Shown here: piece after piece, positions 44,231 through 57,175 of the stretch | Numbering within the stretch: the first letter of the stretch is position 1 | Layout: every line of letters starts with the position of its first letter | Assembly: GCA_012845835.1 (NCBI GenBank) | Contig: JABAKD010000008.1 | Coordinates: forward strand, 14,764,223-14,828,222 | DNA length: 64,000 nt | DNA from: Undaria pinnatifida | Lineage: Eukaryota; Sar; Phaeophyceae; Laminariales; Alariaceae | Direction: 5' to 3' | Program-made: the position numbers and the translations under genes | Notes under the pieces: generated by a model | Seen by the model: only the letters and a program-made list of their open reading frames with translations | Database searches by the model: none | Told to the model about the DNA's origin: nothing

Positions 44231-47200
44231 GGGAGGCTAGTTGTATGATTGACTAGCCGTCCTGGTCCCGGTAGCAGAATACCGCGTCTCCACGCTCGAC
44301 TTGTGGCTTTTGTTCCCAAGCCTCCTCCCCGCGGGAAAACGCACAGTGTCTGGGTTGCCCACCACAACTCCCGTCCCAAACCCGATCCTTGCTGCCTGGT
44401 TTATTTGGGCTCTGCAAGCCTCAAAAATCTGACGCAGTGTCTCAACGTCCACAGTCTCTACCCCTTGCGCTATCATTGCCGTGCTTTGCTTCAGCAGATC
44501 CACGTACAACTTGCGACGGTCTTGTACCGTAGGCCCGTTCTCCTTCATTCGCACCAGAGTAGACTGAATGGTCCCGTCCTCAGCGATCGCCTTCCACCGA
44601 CCGTCGCTTGGCGGGGTGGGGTCGCCTGCCACAACTCCTCCCCTCTCTGCATCTGACTTCTTGTGGTTAATGACGACTGACCACCTCGGTCTGAATGCGA
44701 TGGGCCAGTCCTCCATCGGTTTACACCCCTGCTCTGATAGCCAGTGCTTGTGGAGAATGCCTATGTGGAACCTGAACGCGCGGCTAAGACACATCGTCAT
44801 CCAAAAAGTGCCGGCAACAAAGGCCAAGGGTCTGCAGCGTGCGGCATGAGCAGAGGTGGCTGCCACCCTTCATGGCGAGGACAAGGTAGCGCATATCCGT
44901 ACCACCACGGTTCTCAACATTGCAGGCCACAGTCTCGACATCGACAACCATGTCCCCAAGGTATTCCAACTTGCCTAATGACTCTGCGCGGTCAGGGCCG
45001 TCTACCACGTGGTTGCCTGAGCCACCGCAGAAAAGCGATGCGGCGTCGATCTCCTCCAGCATAAAATTCACAGGCCATACTCCAAGCCCGAACTTCAGCG
45101 GCTTCAAGAGCTCGTCTCCAAACCAAACAAAGGCCGTCCGCGGTAAGAACATCGTAGGCATGTGCAGCTGAGCGTTTCGAAGAGCACTGCGGTCGCTCTG
45201 TTGTTCGATGGCACCATCCAAAAAGCCGAACAGCCTAACCAAGGAGGTCCTAGCGTTGCAGACCCGCCGCACCTGCGAGTTCATCCCGGCCGCGCGAAGC
45301 AAAAGCAACACGAAATCGCCCGGGATGAGTATATGTATCGGATGTTACATGCAATAGGTACAACCGAAAATCGCGCATCACACGGCGATACTCTAAAACC
45401 TACTGCAGCAAAGGGAAGCCGCCATCAGGTAGAGGTTACCTACAGAGAGACATGAACCCATCTTCTTAAGGCTAGCAGTAACGAGGTGGTGGTCGGCCCA
45501 GCAAAACCAAAACACGCGCGGCGGGCACGATACCTCACACACACGCACGGCGGGCACGATATCTCATAACAAAGGTGAAACACCCGAGACTACCCTATTT
45601 TTCATGGACAAATACTTACCAAAAGTTTGCGTCGCATGAAAATTGCAGCTGTCCAACGCCCCAACATAGTGAATCCCTGCAAGGGCACACTGCCATGATT
45701 TTGCGGGCACCAACCAACCCCCCCATTCCCCTCGCCCGACGGACGCAATTCACTATTTGGTAAGTTGATATACACGATTCTGTCGGCAGATATGGTGCAC
45801 CGCCTGTCATAAATGAGTTTGAGTTCTAAAGAGGCCGGCTCCGCGCGTTACTTTCGTCGGACGTGAGATATGGAACCCTCCTTACAGTTGTTACAGTTGG
45901 AAAGCTCACATCTGGGTAATATCAAAGGCCCAATATCAAATGGGTTTTGCACTGGTGGCGACGCGTTAACCGGGGGAAAGGGATATTTCTGAACCATCCG
46001 CTCTTCATCGATGTTGCTCCATCTCAGTGAAGCTCATCCCCCCCTAATGGGTACACTCCCCCTTTCCCCTCCACCCTGAGCCGCCCCTGGGAGACCCGGA
46101 GTAAAGCTATTTGGGTTAGGTGTCTGGGAAACCTACGTGGGCACCCTTCACGACACCCTTCACTACAATACCGTACGGTTCTTCACTTCAACTATGCATG
46201 TTTCGACTAGAAGACAAAACGGTCGCATCACGCTCAGTCTATATTGTCCACTAGTACGCACGCATGAAGCACACAGTATGCGTACCTTCGACTCTGCTCG
46301 TCGTTCATGACGCCACGCAGAAGGACAGCAGGGAGAATGCCACCGCCCAGCGCGCACGATCATGGCACCGCTGCATCAGGTATTCTCGGCCTTCGGAAAG
46401 GCTTCCAGTAACTCCGTGAAGCTCTTCTTGAATCCAGATTTGTTGAGTCGGCCGCGCGCCTTGTATAACATGTCACGGAACGCCTGTTTCGAGTCGAGTT
46501 TGTAGGGTTGGTGATTATATGTAACTGGCTCAACGGGTTTTGCATAAATACATCGCGTGCAAGTCACCGTCGGCAAGCACATAGGACTGCTGGTGAATAA
46601 TAGCATTGACCAGAAAAGTGCAACCAATAAATCGGTGGTGAGGAGCCAGGTCAGCGATGAAATCGAGCTGCTCAGCGGTGAGCGTAGGAGGTAGCACCGA
46701 AGCGATGAGGGAAGTTACTGTTGCGTTGGATGAAAAAGACAATTTGTAACATGTTGACTAGTTAAAATATAGTTGCATCAGGCCACCGCCTGGGGTCTCG
46801 CTACTCCCCTCATGCAACGATCCTTTAGTACGTCCACGCTAGATACGCGGGTGTCGGGGACAACACCTCCTTGCTATCTCGTGGTCCCTCTCTACCGCAG
46901 GTTCTCTACATAGTTTATCTACATAGCGCACCGGGAAACTAGATCCCAAGACTCTGGCGAGGTTCTTCGTGAGGTTCTGCCCAAGATGCCAAATACACCG
47001 CCGTTTGATCGCGAGGGGGAAAGTCTTGTCCACTGCCGACCTCATGGTGATGTCCGCGTTTACGAGCATGACGTCAGGCGGCCCGCCTCTTGCTTTTCAA
47101 AGGTCTCCAGCATCCATTCGAAGGTCTCCCTCGTTGTGTCAGACGTGATTGTCTGGAAGACCATGCGCGTGTGGTGCTCTCCATCGATCACAACTCCAAG

Positions 47201-47281
47201 GCCGAGCGGAAAGCGATACCGGTTCTTCACGGCAGTGTCGTCGTAAAGTAGCACCTCGCCATACCGGGCTGCAAGCGCGAC

Positions 47282-47458
47282 CTGTGCCCATGATGAGTGC
47301 ATACGTCGTCGAGAGCGGTCGAAGCTAGACCAGGATATAGAATGTGCACAACACGGACAAGCTATCAAAACCCAACAACACCGCTTCAGACACAAAGACT
47401 ACACCACTTCGCTCCAGAAACTACACCACCAACCCCTGGCACAGAACTCCTGACTTAC
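47282..47458 (-). other. Spliceosomal intron in the MULE gene (177 bp)
   Basis: The donor is 'gggcag|gtaagt' and the acceptor 'gggcacag|gtcgcg'. Removal joins 'VWMTAGQ' to 'VALAARYGEVLLYD' in phase 0, giving the continuous MULE pattern W-M-T-x-x-Q-V-x-L-A. This is the best-supported intron in the window and shows eukaryotic splicing. Confidence 0.8.
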
Positions 47459-48207
47459 CTGCCCTGCCGTCATCCAAACCAAGTGCGTAAACCGCCCGTG
47501 GCGGTCAAGCTTGACCTTCGAGACTCCGCCACCTTTTGTAGCTTCCCGGACCTGCAAGAAACACATGGTGATTCCGGGACACATGCGAGTACACATAGGA
47601 GTTGCGCCGAATCGCTTAGGCAACGACTATTCATGCATTTAGGTTCACAACTGACGACAAAGATTCTGGAACCCTGGCAACCCTGCCATTGTTGTGGGCA
47701 GGGAAAAGTCAGACACTACATGGCTGTACTGCATCCACGCTAGTCCTGTTCGACACCTGTCGTGTCTTATCACTTGTGAAATAACCAGAGGTCCCACGGC
47801 GCCCTAGTACAGGGCCAACTAAACCCCAGCGCTATAAGGTACGTTAAAAACAGTAGTTGAAGTGCGGACGTCAAAGTTCGGAGCGTTCCTGCAGGTGCAC
47901 GTACTACTACAACACAACAAAACTACCACACAAAAAAGGATCATACGAACCCCACCTTGTCCAGCGCCTCCTGCGCGTCGAACAGCTTTTCCGCGCCACT
48001 ATGCTGGGATGCAGCGTTTTGGACGGCCCGAGTGTTGACTCGGCGATTGTGCAAGGCTTTTAACACCTTGGCCTGAACCGCTGAAGCAAGTTCCGCGTCT
48101 GCCAGACGGATAAAAGACGAGAATAGACACGTTAAGTTGACGCGATCTAGAGCCCCACAACATGAATCACATCTACGAAAAAGTAACTCTTCCTGTAACT
48201 TCCTTGC

Positions 48208-48296
48208 CTATTACTGTACCATGAAACTCACAGCGTCGGCAGGACAACCACAAACGAAATCACGAAGACTTCTTCACACCAATCTCTACGCACCAC
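48208..48296 (-). other. Probable spliceosomal intron in the MULE gene (89 bp)
   Basis: The donor is 'caggcag|gtggtg' and the acceptor 'cagtaatag|gcaagg'. Removal joins '...GETHRQ' to 'ARKLQEELLFRRCDSCC' in phase 0, both open and in register. The donor is not the common GTAAGT/GTATGT type, so support is weaker than for the 177-bp intron. Confidence 0.55.
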
Positions 48297-48466
48297 CTGC
48301 CTGTGAGTTTCACCGCCGCAGCTTTCATTGGCGATGACAGGGGTGCCTTCATCTGGTCCTTTATCTCCATCGCCTCTTTCTCCACCGTATGCTGGTGCTC
48401 CGGAGACATCGTCGTCAATCGGGGGTGGTTGTTCACCGGGCATATAAAAGGCCATCGCGCGGTAAT

Positions 48467-48526
48467 CTGCAGGAAAAATCGGTGCCCATGTAGGTTGCAT
48501 CGCGTGTACGATTAGTATTGACATAC
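48467..48526 (-). other. Possible 60-bp intron with GTATGT donor and a TACTAAT-like branch site
   Basis: 'gcg|gtatgtcaatactaatcg' and, at the end, 'atttttcctgcag|attacc' form a textbook short intron. The exon before it (48,562-48,527) encodes an acidic 'MDADALNADDDA'. Its phase does not match the frame of the next exon that I favour, so either the exon or the frame choice is wrong. Confidence 0.4.
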
Positions 48527-50299
48527 CGCGTCATCATCGGCATTTAGTGCGTCTGCATCCATCTAGAGTAACCAGTGATGGGGTTTACGGCGAATCAGGG
48601 GGAAAAAATAAACCTAAGTACGCCAAGTCAACTTAAGGTGGCACGTACGGCAGCTGCGACGAAACCACTGGGCCGCCAAAGATGCTTCCCACTGGGCTCC
48701 AAGAGGCTTCCTTCTACCGGGGATAGGGGGAAGTTAACCAAAGAAGAGCAAGGTACACATATCATACGGCGGGCATGTGTCACCTGAAACTACACGCACC
48801 ACTGTCACCCCTATCCCCGAAAGTACCCCTCATTCACCCAAGGTGACGAGCAAATTTACATGTAGTTCTTCCATGCCAAATAAACGGGTGCAGGCACAAC
48901 TGATCGAATATCAACGCGTGAAACCTGTGTACTGAAAAGCAGTTCATCTGTACACTAGAAAGCAACACCCGAAATTCTCCCTGCCACAACCAAGGAACGC
49001 CAGATACATGTACGGTACAACCTTCGCGCATTGGCGTACATGCGAAGGTACACCCTACCTTAAACGCGCAGTCTGTCCTGTGGCTAAGGGCTTTCCTTGG
49101 CACCCTTCAACGACCAGGTGGAGACGCATGGCAGGACATGTGAGACGATGATTTACTCACCACTGTTATGCGACATATCAATGCTGATCGCTAGGGCAAA
49201 CACGATTGCCATTTTTGTATAGCGAGTAAATATGAGTTTCTAAGTGGTAAAACCGCGCCAAAACACTGCGCCAAGAAATAAGGACCCCCCTTATCTCGGT
49301 TCGAAAAAGAACGATGTTTCACACAAGAGGACAGCATGTGGATTCTGGACAGAAAGAAACATAAAAAATAATGAGGGACTCTCCACGGGGTGGTGCGCTT
49401 GAAGCTAAAAGAGAATACGAGTGGAAAGCACAAAAATACCAGGGCTCTCCTCGGCAATTTTCCCGCGAACCACGGTAACCGCAGGAGATCGACGATGTCA
49501 TCGCCATTGATGAAGAGCGAATATCGTCAAGAGAATGACAACTTAGCCACAATCACGGGGAATCGAATGGTGGCAGTTGTTTTTCGGTATGTTTAAGAGA
49601 CACCGCGGCAGGTCCACGGGAACGATACGACGGGGTTTTTTGTGCAGTTTCCGTGGTATCACCATGGTCCTACGGCTTCATCTCTTCTTACAAACACAAA
49701 AAAAAACACCACTCGATTCCCCGTGATTGTGGCTTTGTGTTGATGCCTTTGAAACTATTAATTCCTCATGAATGACGCCCGATATCGTCGATATCCTTAA
49801 TTAACATGGAATTGAAAAAATTGTCGAGGAGAGCCCTGAAAAGTACTAAACATATACACCACCGAGCACAAGTTGATGACAGTTCAAGTATTCCGCTTGA
49901 GCGAGTTCCTAGCCACAGCAAGCTTATCCATACTTGCGACCGCAGTAATACTGTACTATATCCGATTCTTCTATCCTGCCAGGTATCGTTCTACCCTATT
50001 TACATTTAAAACTCACCAGCGGCACTCCTCTTACGTTGGCCCTGCCGGTCGTTCTGCCGATTTGCATGCCATGGACGCATTTCCATGCGATCATGACAAG
50101 GCGGCCTCCCTCCCCTTTCTCCCGTTTAGAAGAATCACGCGCGATCTTCACACCATGTGTCGCGCAAGTCTGCTTCACCGCCGTTTCTACGTCCTCCAAG
50201 TTTTTTCCCTCCATAGGAATGCTCTTGAGCTCAGCCCCCAACGCTTCGGCAGAGTACGAGTACTGCAGACGCCGAACGCAAAGAGCGGCAGTCATGCAG

Positions 50300-51740
50300 C
50301 AGTATGAACAGTGTCAACGTCGGTAGTTGTGTGTTATCTACCACCACTACTCCTGAAACAGAGGGGAGAAAAAAATAAGTTCACCCTTCGCTTCATTGAC
50401 ACCTTACGCTTGTTCTTGAGTTTACGTATCATGCCAACTACACGAGACAATCATCATGTTGGTGTAGAAGGGTCGTAATCCAGGTGGCCAACCAAAAATA
50501 TTACGGCTGCAGGTAATGGTTACTGCAGGGGATGGCTAATGTTTGAACATGTAGAAGGGCTGTAGAACGTCTACTCGGGCCCAGAGGGGGCGGTTGACAG
50601 AAGCCACTGGACCTCAAGGCCCGCACTTCGCACCTTTTTCACGTCCCATGCTCACACGCATCCTGCCATGGCTATCCGTGGATATATACCTTCATGCAGG
50701 TGCTCGTACTGCAAGGAAAATACAGTAGGAAAAACATAAGTAACTCACGAGACGCACACTGCGCGCTGATACAGCAGTATTCGTACTGCTGCACTCTCTT
50801 CTTGGAGCCTGATAAATTCGTTGGGACTATCACGCCCTTAAGACAACAGCAGTCCCCGTGTTTTTAGTGGATATAAATGGGGCCGAAAAGGGTGACGAAG
50901 AAAGCTGACGTGGCATCACACGATTAGTACCGGGGGGGAGAAGGGAAGACACCTGTCACCACGGCCTGTCTACAAGGTCGCCGAGGATATAACCCCCTCA
51001 ACGTTGAGCTGGAAAGTAACAGTGAAGAAACAAACCATAACAATAAAAAAAGGAAATACACAGCAGTAAGTCGCGTGCAGAATATACCTTGATGTGCGTT
51101 GCATTCTTTGTTGGGCTCCCCACAGGCAACGGAGCCGTGTCGTTTATGCGACCCTTGACACCCGGGGCACCCGGATTTGTACCGTCCTAGTCCGTCTCCC
51201 TACTCCAGGTCACCTATTAATAGTGTCAAACGTCGACAGTACGGCCGTCTGGGTCAAGCGTCGAAGTGCTGCATCGCTTCGTTGGGCCAGGAAGAGAACG
51301 CGCTAGAGCTCTACCAGGTACAGAGTACAATTTTTACACTTTCAGAGCAGTTGTTTACTACGCAAAAAAGTATCCAATATTCGTACTATTTCCGAGTAGT
51401 TTTGTCTCCAAAAACCGTATTCGGCTCCATAAAGGGGTCAACTCTTTTGGAGCCCAGGTATATAAGCGACGCAGCCCAAACAGGTGCGGTGTTGCAAACC
51501 GTCTAGTCCAGCAGCAGAACGACTAGTAGTGTCGTACAACTCTTCGCGCCGCGGCTCGGACTCTAAACCTGTCCCGGGCTTGGTCATAAGGCTGATGCTC
51601 TACGGCAGTGGGCGTTGGCACAAAGACACGTAAACTTGGCGTCAAAGCTCTCGTAACTCATATTTTCCGTGCCCTCACTGCTGTTCATAGCAGCACCAGC
51701 ATAATTTGATGGCTTCCGAATTTATTATTTTCTAGAACAT
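50300..51740. other. No recognisable gene
   Basis: Short frames only (the longest is 109 residues at 51,177-51,506), without domains or repeats I can place. Confidence 0.4.
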
Positions 51741-51917
51741 TTCAGCCTGTTTTTCTTACTACACTGTTTGCGTCCTGTACTACTGACTGTACTACCAGGT
51801 ACTGAAAAGCAACCACACTGGGTTCACAACACGAACCCTTCTCAATCAGTACACATACACTCACCGTCCCAGCAGCCATCACTGCGCACATGTGGCTCTC
51901 GGCACCCACGTTTCGCG

Positions 51918-52319
51918 TTAAGTCACGTGCATTCCCCGGAGTCGCCGCCGCACCACCGCCGCGGGCACTGGTAGCCATACCGATGACAATCGCTCCCGCA
52001 GTCTCCGAAGCAGGGACCCTCTCGCGCCAAACGCTAAGCCACCGATCTCGCTGACATCGTCCACATTGATGACGCCACCGTCAGACGTCCGGCCACTCCC
52101 TCTCGTAGGAGTCGTCGACGTACAGTAGTCGTCGTCGGTAGCCCCTCCACTGATATGCATGCCACTCGCTCCCTCAGGAGTCGCCGGAGCAGGGACCCCT
52201 CTCGCACCAAAGGCACACGCACCGTCCTCGCAGGGGCCATCCACTTCCACTATGCCCCCGTCGCTACCCGCATCATCAACTGCGACACAGCTCCCTAACA
52301 TATCGACCAGAGAGGTCAT
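51918..52319 (-). CDS. Hypothetical 133-residue ORF with an internal repeat
   Basis: Minus-strand frame with an Asp/Gly-rich repeated unit: 'GPCEDGACAFGARG' in the first half and 'DDVSEIGGLAFGARG' in the second, each preceded by a 'DGGIVEVD' / 'DGGVINVD' segment. The repeat is also visible in the DNA (blocks near 52,040-52,090 and 52,200-52,262). I recognise no family. The first 20 codons overlap the short block shared with 42,942-43,025. It may be an exon of a low-complexity protein or only a minisatellite with an open frame. Confidence 0.3.
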   Translation of the reverse strand: MTSLVDMLGSCVAVDDAGSDGGIVEVDGPCEDGACAFGARGVPAPATPEGASGMHISGGATDDDYCTSTTPTRGSGRTSDGGVINVDDVSEIGGLAFGARGSLLRRLRERLSSVWLPVPAAVVRRRLRGMHVT

Positions 52320-52404
52320 CGCAGTCGCTGTCCGTGGCCTGTGCGTGCCCTGTTTCTGGTCTGCTGCTGCTGTGAGCTGCCGCGGAGTTATAATATTAAT
52401 AGCA

Positions 52405-54475
52405 AGGGATGTCTTATTGCTTCAATCGTCAGGTTTGTCCCCTTTGAGAATTTATAGTTTCCGCGCACATATTGAAATGTCCCGCCCCCCGTCCCCCCCC
52501 CCCCCCCTCCCCTCCCCCTCCACTGACCTCTTTTCATAACAAACCCCAACCCTTCCCCCCCCCCGCCCCTCCGTCCCCCGATCCCCCCCCCCCCCTTCCG
52601 CCTAGTCTGTCCAAACGCCCCACTCACAATCAAAATCGGCCTGAGTAATAAACACCTATACGCAGTTGATACCACGTCATTATCTTTCTGACCATCCATG
52701 ACGAAGGTTTCAATTATTTCCCCCCCCCCCCCCTCCCCCCCCCCCTCCAACGCCCCCTCTTTTCCGACCACCTACACGATCGCCTAGACCTAGCACCACG
52801 CGTATAACAAGCTGCTACATATCTTTGATCTCACAGCCGAAGTGTATTTGAAAATTATTTGTGACCTAAACCTCCTAAAAATCCCCCCTGCCCCTCTTGC
52901 TTCTCCCTTACTCAAACGCCCCACCAAATATCAAAACCCGCCACATTAATAAACACTTCACGCACAGGATATCACCTCGTTATCTTTCGAGAGCCATCCA
53001 TGCCGCTGTGTTCCCCCGCCCCCCCCCCCCCCCCCTCCAACGCCCCCTCTTTCCCGACCACCTGCACGATCGCCTAGACAACAGAGTTTTCGGAAAAATG
53101 GGAAATAGACCTAGCACCACGCGTATAACAAGCTGATACATATCTTTGATCTCACAGCCGAAGTGTATTTGAATATTATTTGTGACCTAAACCTCCTAAA
53201 AAATCCCCCCCCCCCCCCCCCCTCTTGCTCTCCCTTACTCAAACGCCCCACCAAATATCGAAATCCGCCACATTAATAAACACTTCACGCACAGGATATC
53301 ACCTCGTTATCTTTCGAGAGCCATCCATGCCGCTGTGTTCCCCCGCCCCCCCCCCCCCCCCCCTCCAACGCCCCCTCTTTCCCGACCACCTGCACGATCG
53401 CCTAGACAACAGAGTTTTCGGAAAAATGGGAAATAGACCTAGCACCACGCGTATAACAAGCTGATACATATCTTTGATCTCACAGCCGAAGTGTATTTGA
53501 ATATTATTTGTGACCTAAACCTCCTAAAAAATCCCCCCCCCCCCCCCCCTCTTGCTCTCCCTTACTCAAACGCCCCACCAAATATCGAAATCCGCCACAT
53601 TAATAAACACTTCACGCACAGGATATCACCTCATTATCTTTCGAGAGCCATCCATGCCGCTGTGTTTTCCCCCCCCGCCCCCCCCCCCCCCCCCCTGCCT
53701 CGAACGCCCCCTTCTTCCCCATCACCCGCACCTTCGCCTAGACCTAGCACCACACGTATAACAAACCCCTCACCTAAAGCCCTTCCCCCCCCCCCCCCCC
53801 GCCCCCCGCCCCCGCCCCCACCCCCCACTCCCCACCCTCCCCCCCCAACCCATCCCAACCCCACCCCCTCGAACACTCCACCCTCTCTTTACTCACTGAT
53901 TGTACGACTTACCCCAGGATATACACGATAAACTGATGTATTATTTCCAAAAATGTCACATTTATCCCCTCGAAATAATGTATAGTTTCCAGGCACATAT
54001 CGAGCTGCCCCCCCCCCCCCCCCCCACCCCCCCCGCCCCAACCCCCCCCCCCCCCCCCCGCGCCCCCAATAATATACTGGTGCCAAAACCGTCAGATTTA
54101 TCCCCTCGAAAGGATTTATAGCTTACATGCACAAATTGCCCCTTTCCCCCCCCCCCCCCCCCCCCCCGCCCCCCTCCAAACCCGCTCGCTTTTGATCAAA
54201 ACCAGGCCCCCCCTTTCCCTTCACAGCTGTCAGATTTTGTCCCCCTCAGAAACGGGTTTTATAGTTTCCGCGCACAGACTGACGAAAATCATCCTGTTGA
54301 CCCTGATAGCTACACTGTAGCTGTAAGGGGAGTCGCCGACCTATATCCTTAATGAGGACACACAACTCGTAATGCGCGCGATCGGAGTATCACACACAGC
54401 TTGCAAAGATGAGTTTCGACGAAATCTTCGATCTCACAGCTGGAGTGTATTTTATAATTTTTATAATATTAATAG
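52405..54475 (+). repeat. C-tract modular repeat array 3
   Basis: Same modules X, Y, Z and terminal module as arrays 1 and 2, with longer C runs. It includes a 328-bp tandem duplication: 'acagagttttcggaaaaat' begins at 53,081 and again at 53,409. That 29-bp block is an insertion into module Z at 'cgcctaga' and is absent from the other arrays. The array ends at 54,450 with 'ctggagtgtattttata'. Confidence 0.85.
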
Positions 54476-54690
54476 CTGTTGTTTCGTGCTCTGTCTTTTT
54501 CCTTGTCTTTCGGCTTGCGTACACGACGTTATTTGAAAATAGATTTGTACTGAAGTAGTTGATCGGTTCTCGAGGCGTTCATTTTCCTGCACAGGTTTTT
54601 TTTGCAGGTTGCTCCTGCATACATTGTATAGGGCGCGCCGTGCCAGGCGTAGGGCCTTACTCAATAAGTTTTTTTTTTTTCTGACTATAT

Positions 54691-55498
54691 GGCCATTTTT
54701 CATGCAGTCGGATCTGTCAGTCGAAAACGGCCGTTTTCGACTGAAGCCCACATCGGGCTTTTTTACGCAGTCGAAAAAGGGCTTTTTCGACTCAACTTTT
54801 TTCGACTGAGAATTCCGACTGGCGGATCCAGTCGAAAAAGTCGTGTTTTTCGACTAAATTCTCCAGTCGAAAAACTCAGTCGAAAAAGTTTTACACGTGT
54901 TTTTTCAACCGACCGTATCGCTCACCCCACCACCAAACACACAACCACACGGCCACACATCCATACCAAGTACCACACTGCAGTATCATACGAGGCGCTG
55001 ACGCTGGCTTGGCTATCCCAGCTGTTGCTTCTCGCAGCAAGTCAGCGTGGCGCATTCCTAGTTCTGCTCGCCAGCAGCAGCAGCGTGTATCACACGACGG
55101 TAGCAGCGTGTGTCACACGACGGCAGCAGCGCGCGGTCTCGATCCCATGCTGCCAACAACGGCTGCGGCTGCTGTAGCTTTGGCGGCTCTCGGCTGAGTG
55201 CAACTCCACGAACGTAGCTTTGGCGGCTTTCGGCTGAGCCCAAAGCCACCAACTCGCTGGGACGAGTGTTCGCCGAGCCGTTGCTCGCGGAGAAAGCGCG
55301 AAGCACAGAGCTGCCAGCCGATTTCGACTGCTGTACAGCAGTACTCCCTCACACCAACCGGCTCTAGGAAGAGCACAAAAACTATAAAATCGACTCGACT
55401 GACGATAAGAAGAAGGACCAGAAGAATCCAGTCGAAACAAAGTCCAGTCGAAAAGGGCCATTTTCGACTGGCGGAATCCGACTGCATAAGAAATGGCC
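54691..55498. mobile_element. Candidate 0.8-kb TIR element dense in AGTCGAAAA palindromes
   Basis: The left end reads 'ggccatttttcatgcagtcg' and the right end is its near reverse complement ('ccgactgcataagaaatggcc', 55,478-55,498). The first 200 bp hold about ten copies of AGTCGAAAA or TTTTCGACT in both orientations, and several more lie at 55,385-55,470. The centre has GCAGCAG runs and two tandem units with 'gtagctttggcggct' (55,167 and 55,217). TA or T-rich bases flank both ends, but no exact duplication is defined. No transposase. Confidence 0.55.
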
Positions 55499-56077
55499 TA
55501 AGCTTTATTTTTTTAGCGAGCATGGGCTTTAAAACTGGAAACACGCTCGTGATTTATGCCAGTTTAGCACGGATAAGCTCGACTTATGCTCGCTCTTTGT
55601 TCCATCTCTAGCTTGGTTTGTGTTCGATAAAAGCGTGTTTGCTCGTCTAACACTCGTTGGGCATCCTTGCTTGTCGTCGATAAGGTCGTGGAACGTTGGT
55701 TCTTAGGCTATCTGTTTTTTCTACAAGCCACATGGCAGGTGCAGGTGTGTCAGTGCTCAAAAAGTAAAATATATACGATTCGTATACAGTCTATATACTC
55801 CTAAATACTTCGAAAGTGTAAATATTTACGTATATGCATATGTACCATTTTGATTTTTTTGCCTAGTCCGTCCCTTTTTCTCCGCCGGCGCAGAGTTTTT
55901 TGGTGTGCTTTCTTCTGCAATGCGATCAGACTACCCGTCGGTATATTATCAGCCGTGTGCCGGGCTCATGGGACGTCCGTGGCGCGAGCTATGACCGCGG
56001 AAAGCCGCCGAGACTGGCTCTATTTTGCGGGGTATGAGACACTTCTGTCCCCGGGCAACCACACACTAGACGTATTT
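55499..56077. other. No recognisable gene
   Basis: Unassigned sequence; short frames only. Confidence 0.4.
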
Positions 56078-57175
56078 AAGCCTCGAGGTTAGGTCTTAAG
56101 TACTTCCAACTGGAAGAGCTAGGCCATTCGATATTTCGACCTTAAACGCATAAAAAAAACACCGTATGTCTAAAACTCGAAATAGTGGTCTCTTTCAGTA
56201 CGCATAAAAAGAAAAGCCGAGGAAAGATCAAACTACTTGAAAATAGACTATGATATTTCTGCACTACTCCAGACGCAGATGGCAAGACGAGGATTTATGT
56301 CATGAGTCAGCACATGAGTGGGTGGAAACTTCGAGAAAGACCCTCCCCTGCCCATGCTGTGCGAGCTTGAACAAACGGCCGAAACAAATAACTGGTGCCT
56401 GGCAAAAACATTGAGTGCTTCGTACTCCATACTCGCTTCATATGTAGGATACCTCGCAGGCGTCTGCCGCCTTCGGTGTGCCTCAGTGTGGCAGTCAGTA
56501 CAGCAGCACAGCAGGACTGGCCCTCAACCCGGTTCAATTTCCACCCTCGAAATGTAGGCATCCGCGGGAAAGAGGCAACAAGGTTGTAAACTGCAGCAGT
56601 AGCTCCGGCCATGCGCTACGTCGGGCACAAAAACCAAACAAAAAAAATGTGTCACCGAAAAATTACAGCCTCTCAGGACGAGAGAGCAGGAGCACGAGCG
56701 CGCGACGAACTATGTCAGAGTCCCAGTTCTCTGACCGCAGAGAACGCCAGGGTAGGAGAAGTCTCGCGGGCGTTTTCCACCGGCTAGTTGTGCTGTAGTT
56801 GGGTTGGCTGTTGGGGTGCTGGTTGTCTGTGTGTTGTGCTGTGTTGTTTTGTTTCGTGGTGTGTTGTGTTGTGTGTGCGCTTGATCCTCGTGAATGAACA
56901 AGGACTCCTTTTCAAGTAATAGTACGTAGAGGCATGCCGCTCCACGAGAGTGGGTCGCCTCTGACCACCGCCAACGTTTCTGATGGTGTTGTACACGCAG
57001 GTTGATTAACCCGGGTTGGGGATACACCAAGCGGCTTGCTAGGTTGAGCGTTGCAATTACTGCGTGGGCGTTGTGCTGTGCTGCTGCTGCAGAGTGTCTG
57101 AGGTTTCCTCGAGCTTTTGTCGTCTGAAATGCTGTTGTTTGCTGGAAAATACTCGGAAAATTGCTTCAAATATGC
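56078..57175 (+). repeat. Dispersed repeat R, longest copy
   Basis: About 1.1 kb. Its first third is shared with 30,831-31,165 and the remainder with 41,855-42,735. No conserved protein is evident in any copy. The partial copies break at the same point (near 56,400), so R is probably two adjoining modules. Confidence 0.75.

Larger units (their letters stand above)
44237..50295 (-). pseudogene. MULE transposase gene (FAR1-like N-terminus, SWIM C-terminus), intron-containing and degenerate
   Basis: Minus-strand exons in order. About 50,295-50,017: a FAR1-type segment ('KREKGEGGRLVMIAWKCVHG'). 49,085-49,045: 'KALSHRTDCAFK', then a GT donor. About 48,466-48,297: a Pro/Asp-rich linker ending 'GETHRQ'. 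48,207-~47,945: 'ARKLQEELLFRRCDSCC', 'ASAVQAKVLKALHNRR' and 'EKLFDAQEALDKVGF'. 47,551-47,459: 'GGGVSKVKLDRHGRFTHLVW'. 47,281-46,840: the MULE catalytic core 'VALAARYGEVLLYDDTAVKN', 'FPLGLGVVIDGEHHTR', 'TTRETFEWMLETF', then, after a frameshift near 47,068, 'VMLVNADITMRSAV' and 'IKRRCIWHLGQNL'. 46,450-46,376: 'FKKSFTELLEAFPKAE'. 45,311-44,784: a helical region with 'SLVRLFGFLDGAIEQQ' and a SWIM zinc finger 'CSCRTLQTLGLCCRHF', then a frameshift to 'AFRFHIGILHKHWL'. Acts as a cut-and-paste DNA transposase. Stops and two frameshifts indicate a dead copy; terminal inverted repeats were not found. Confidence 0.75.
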
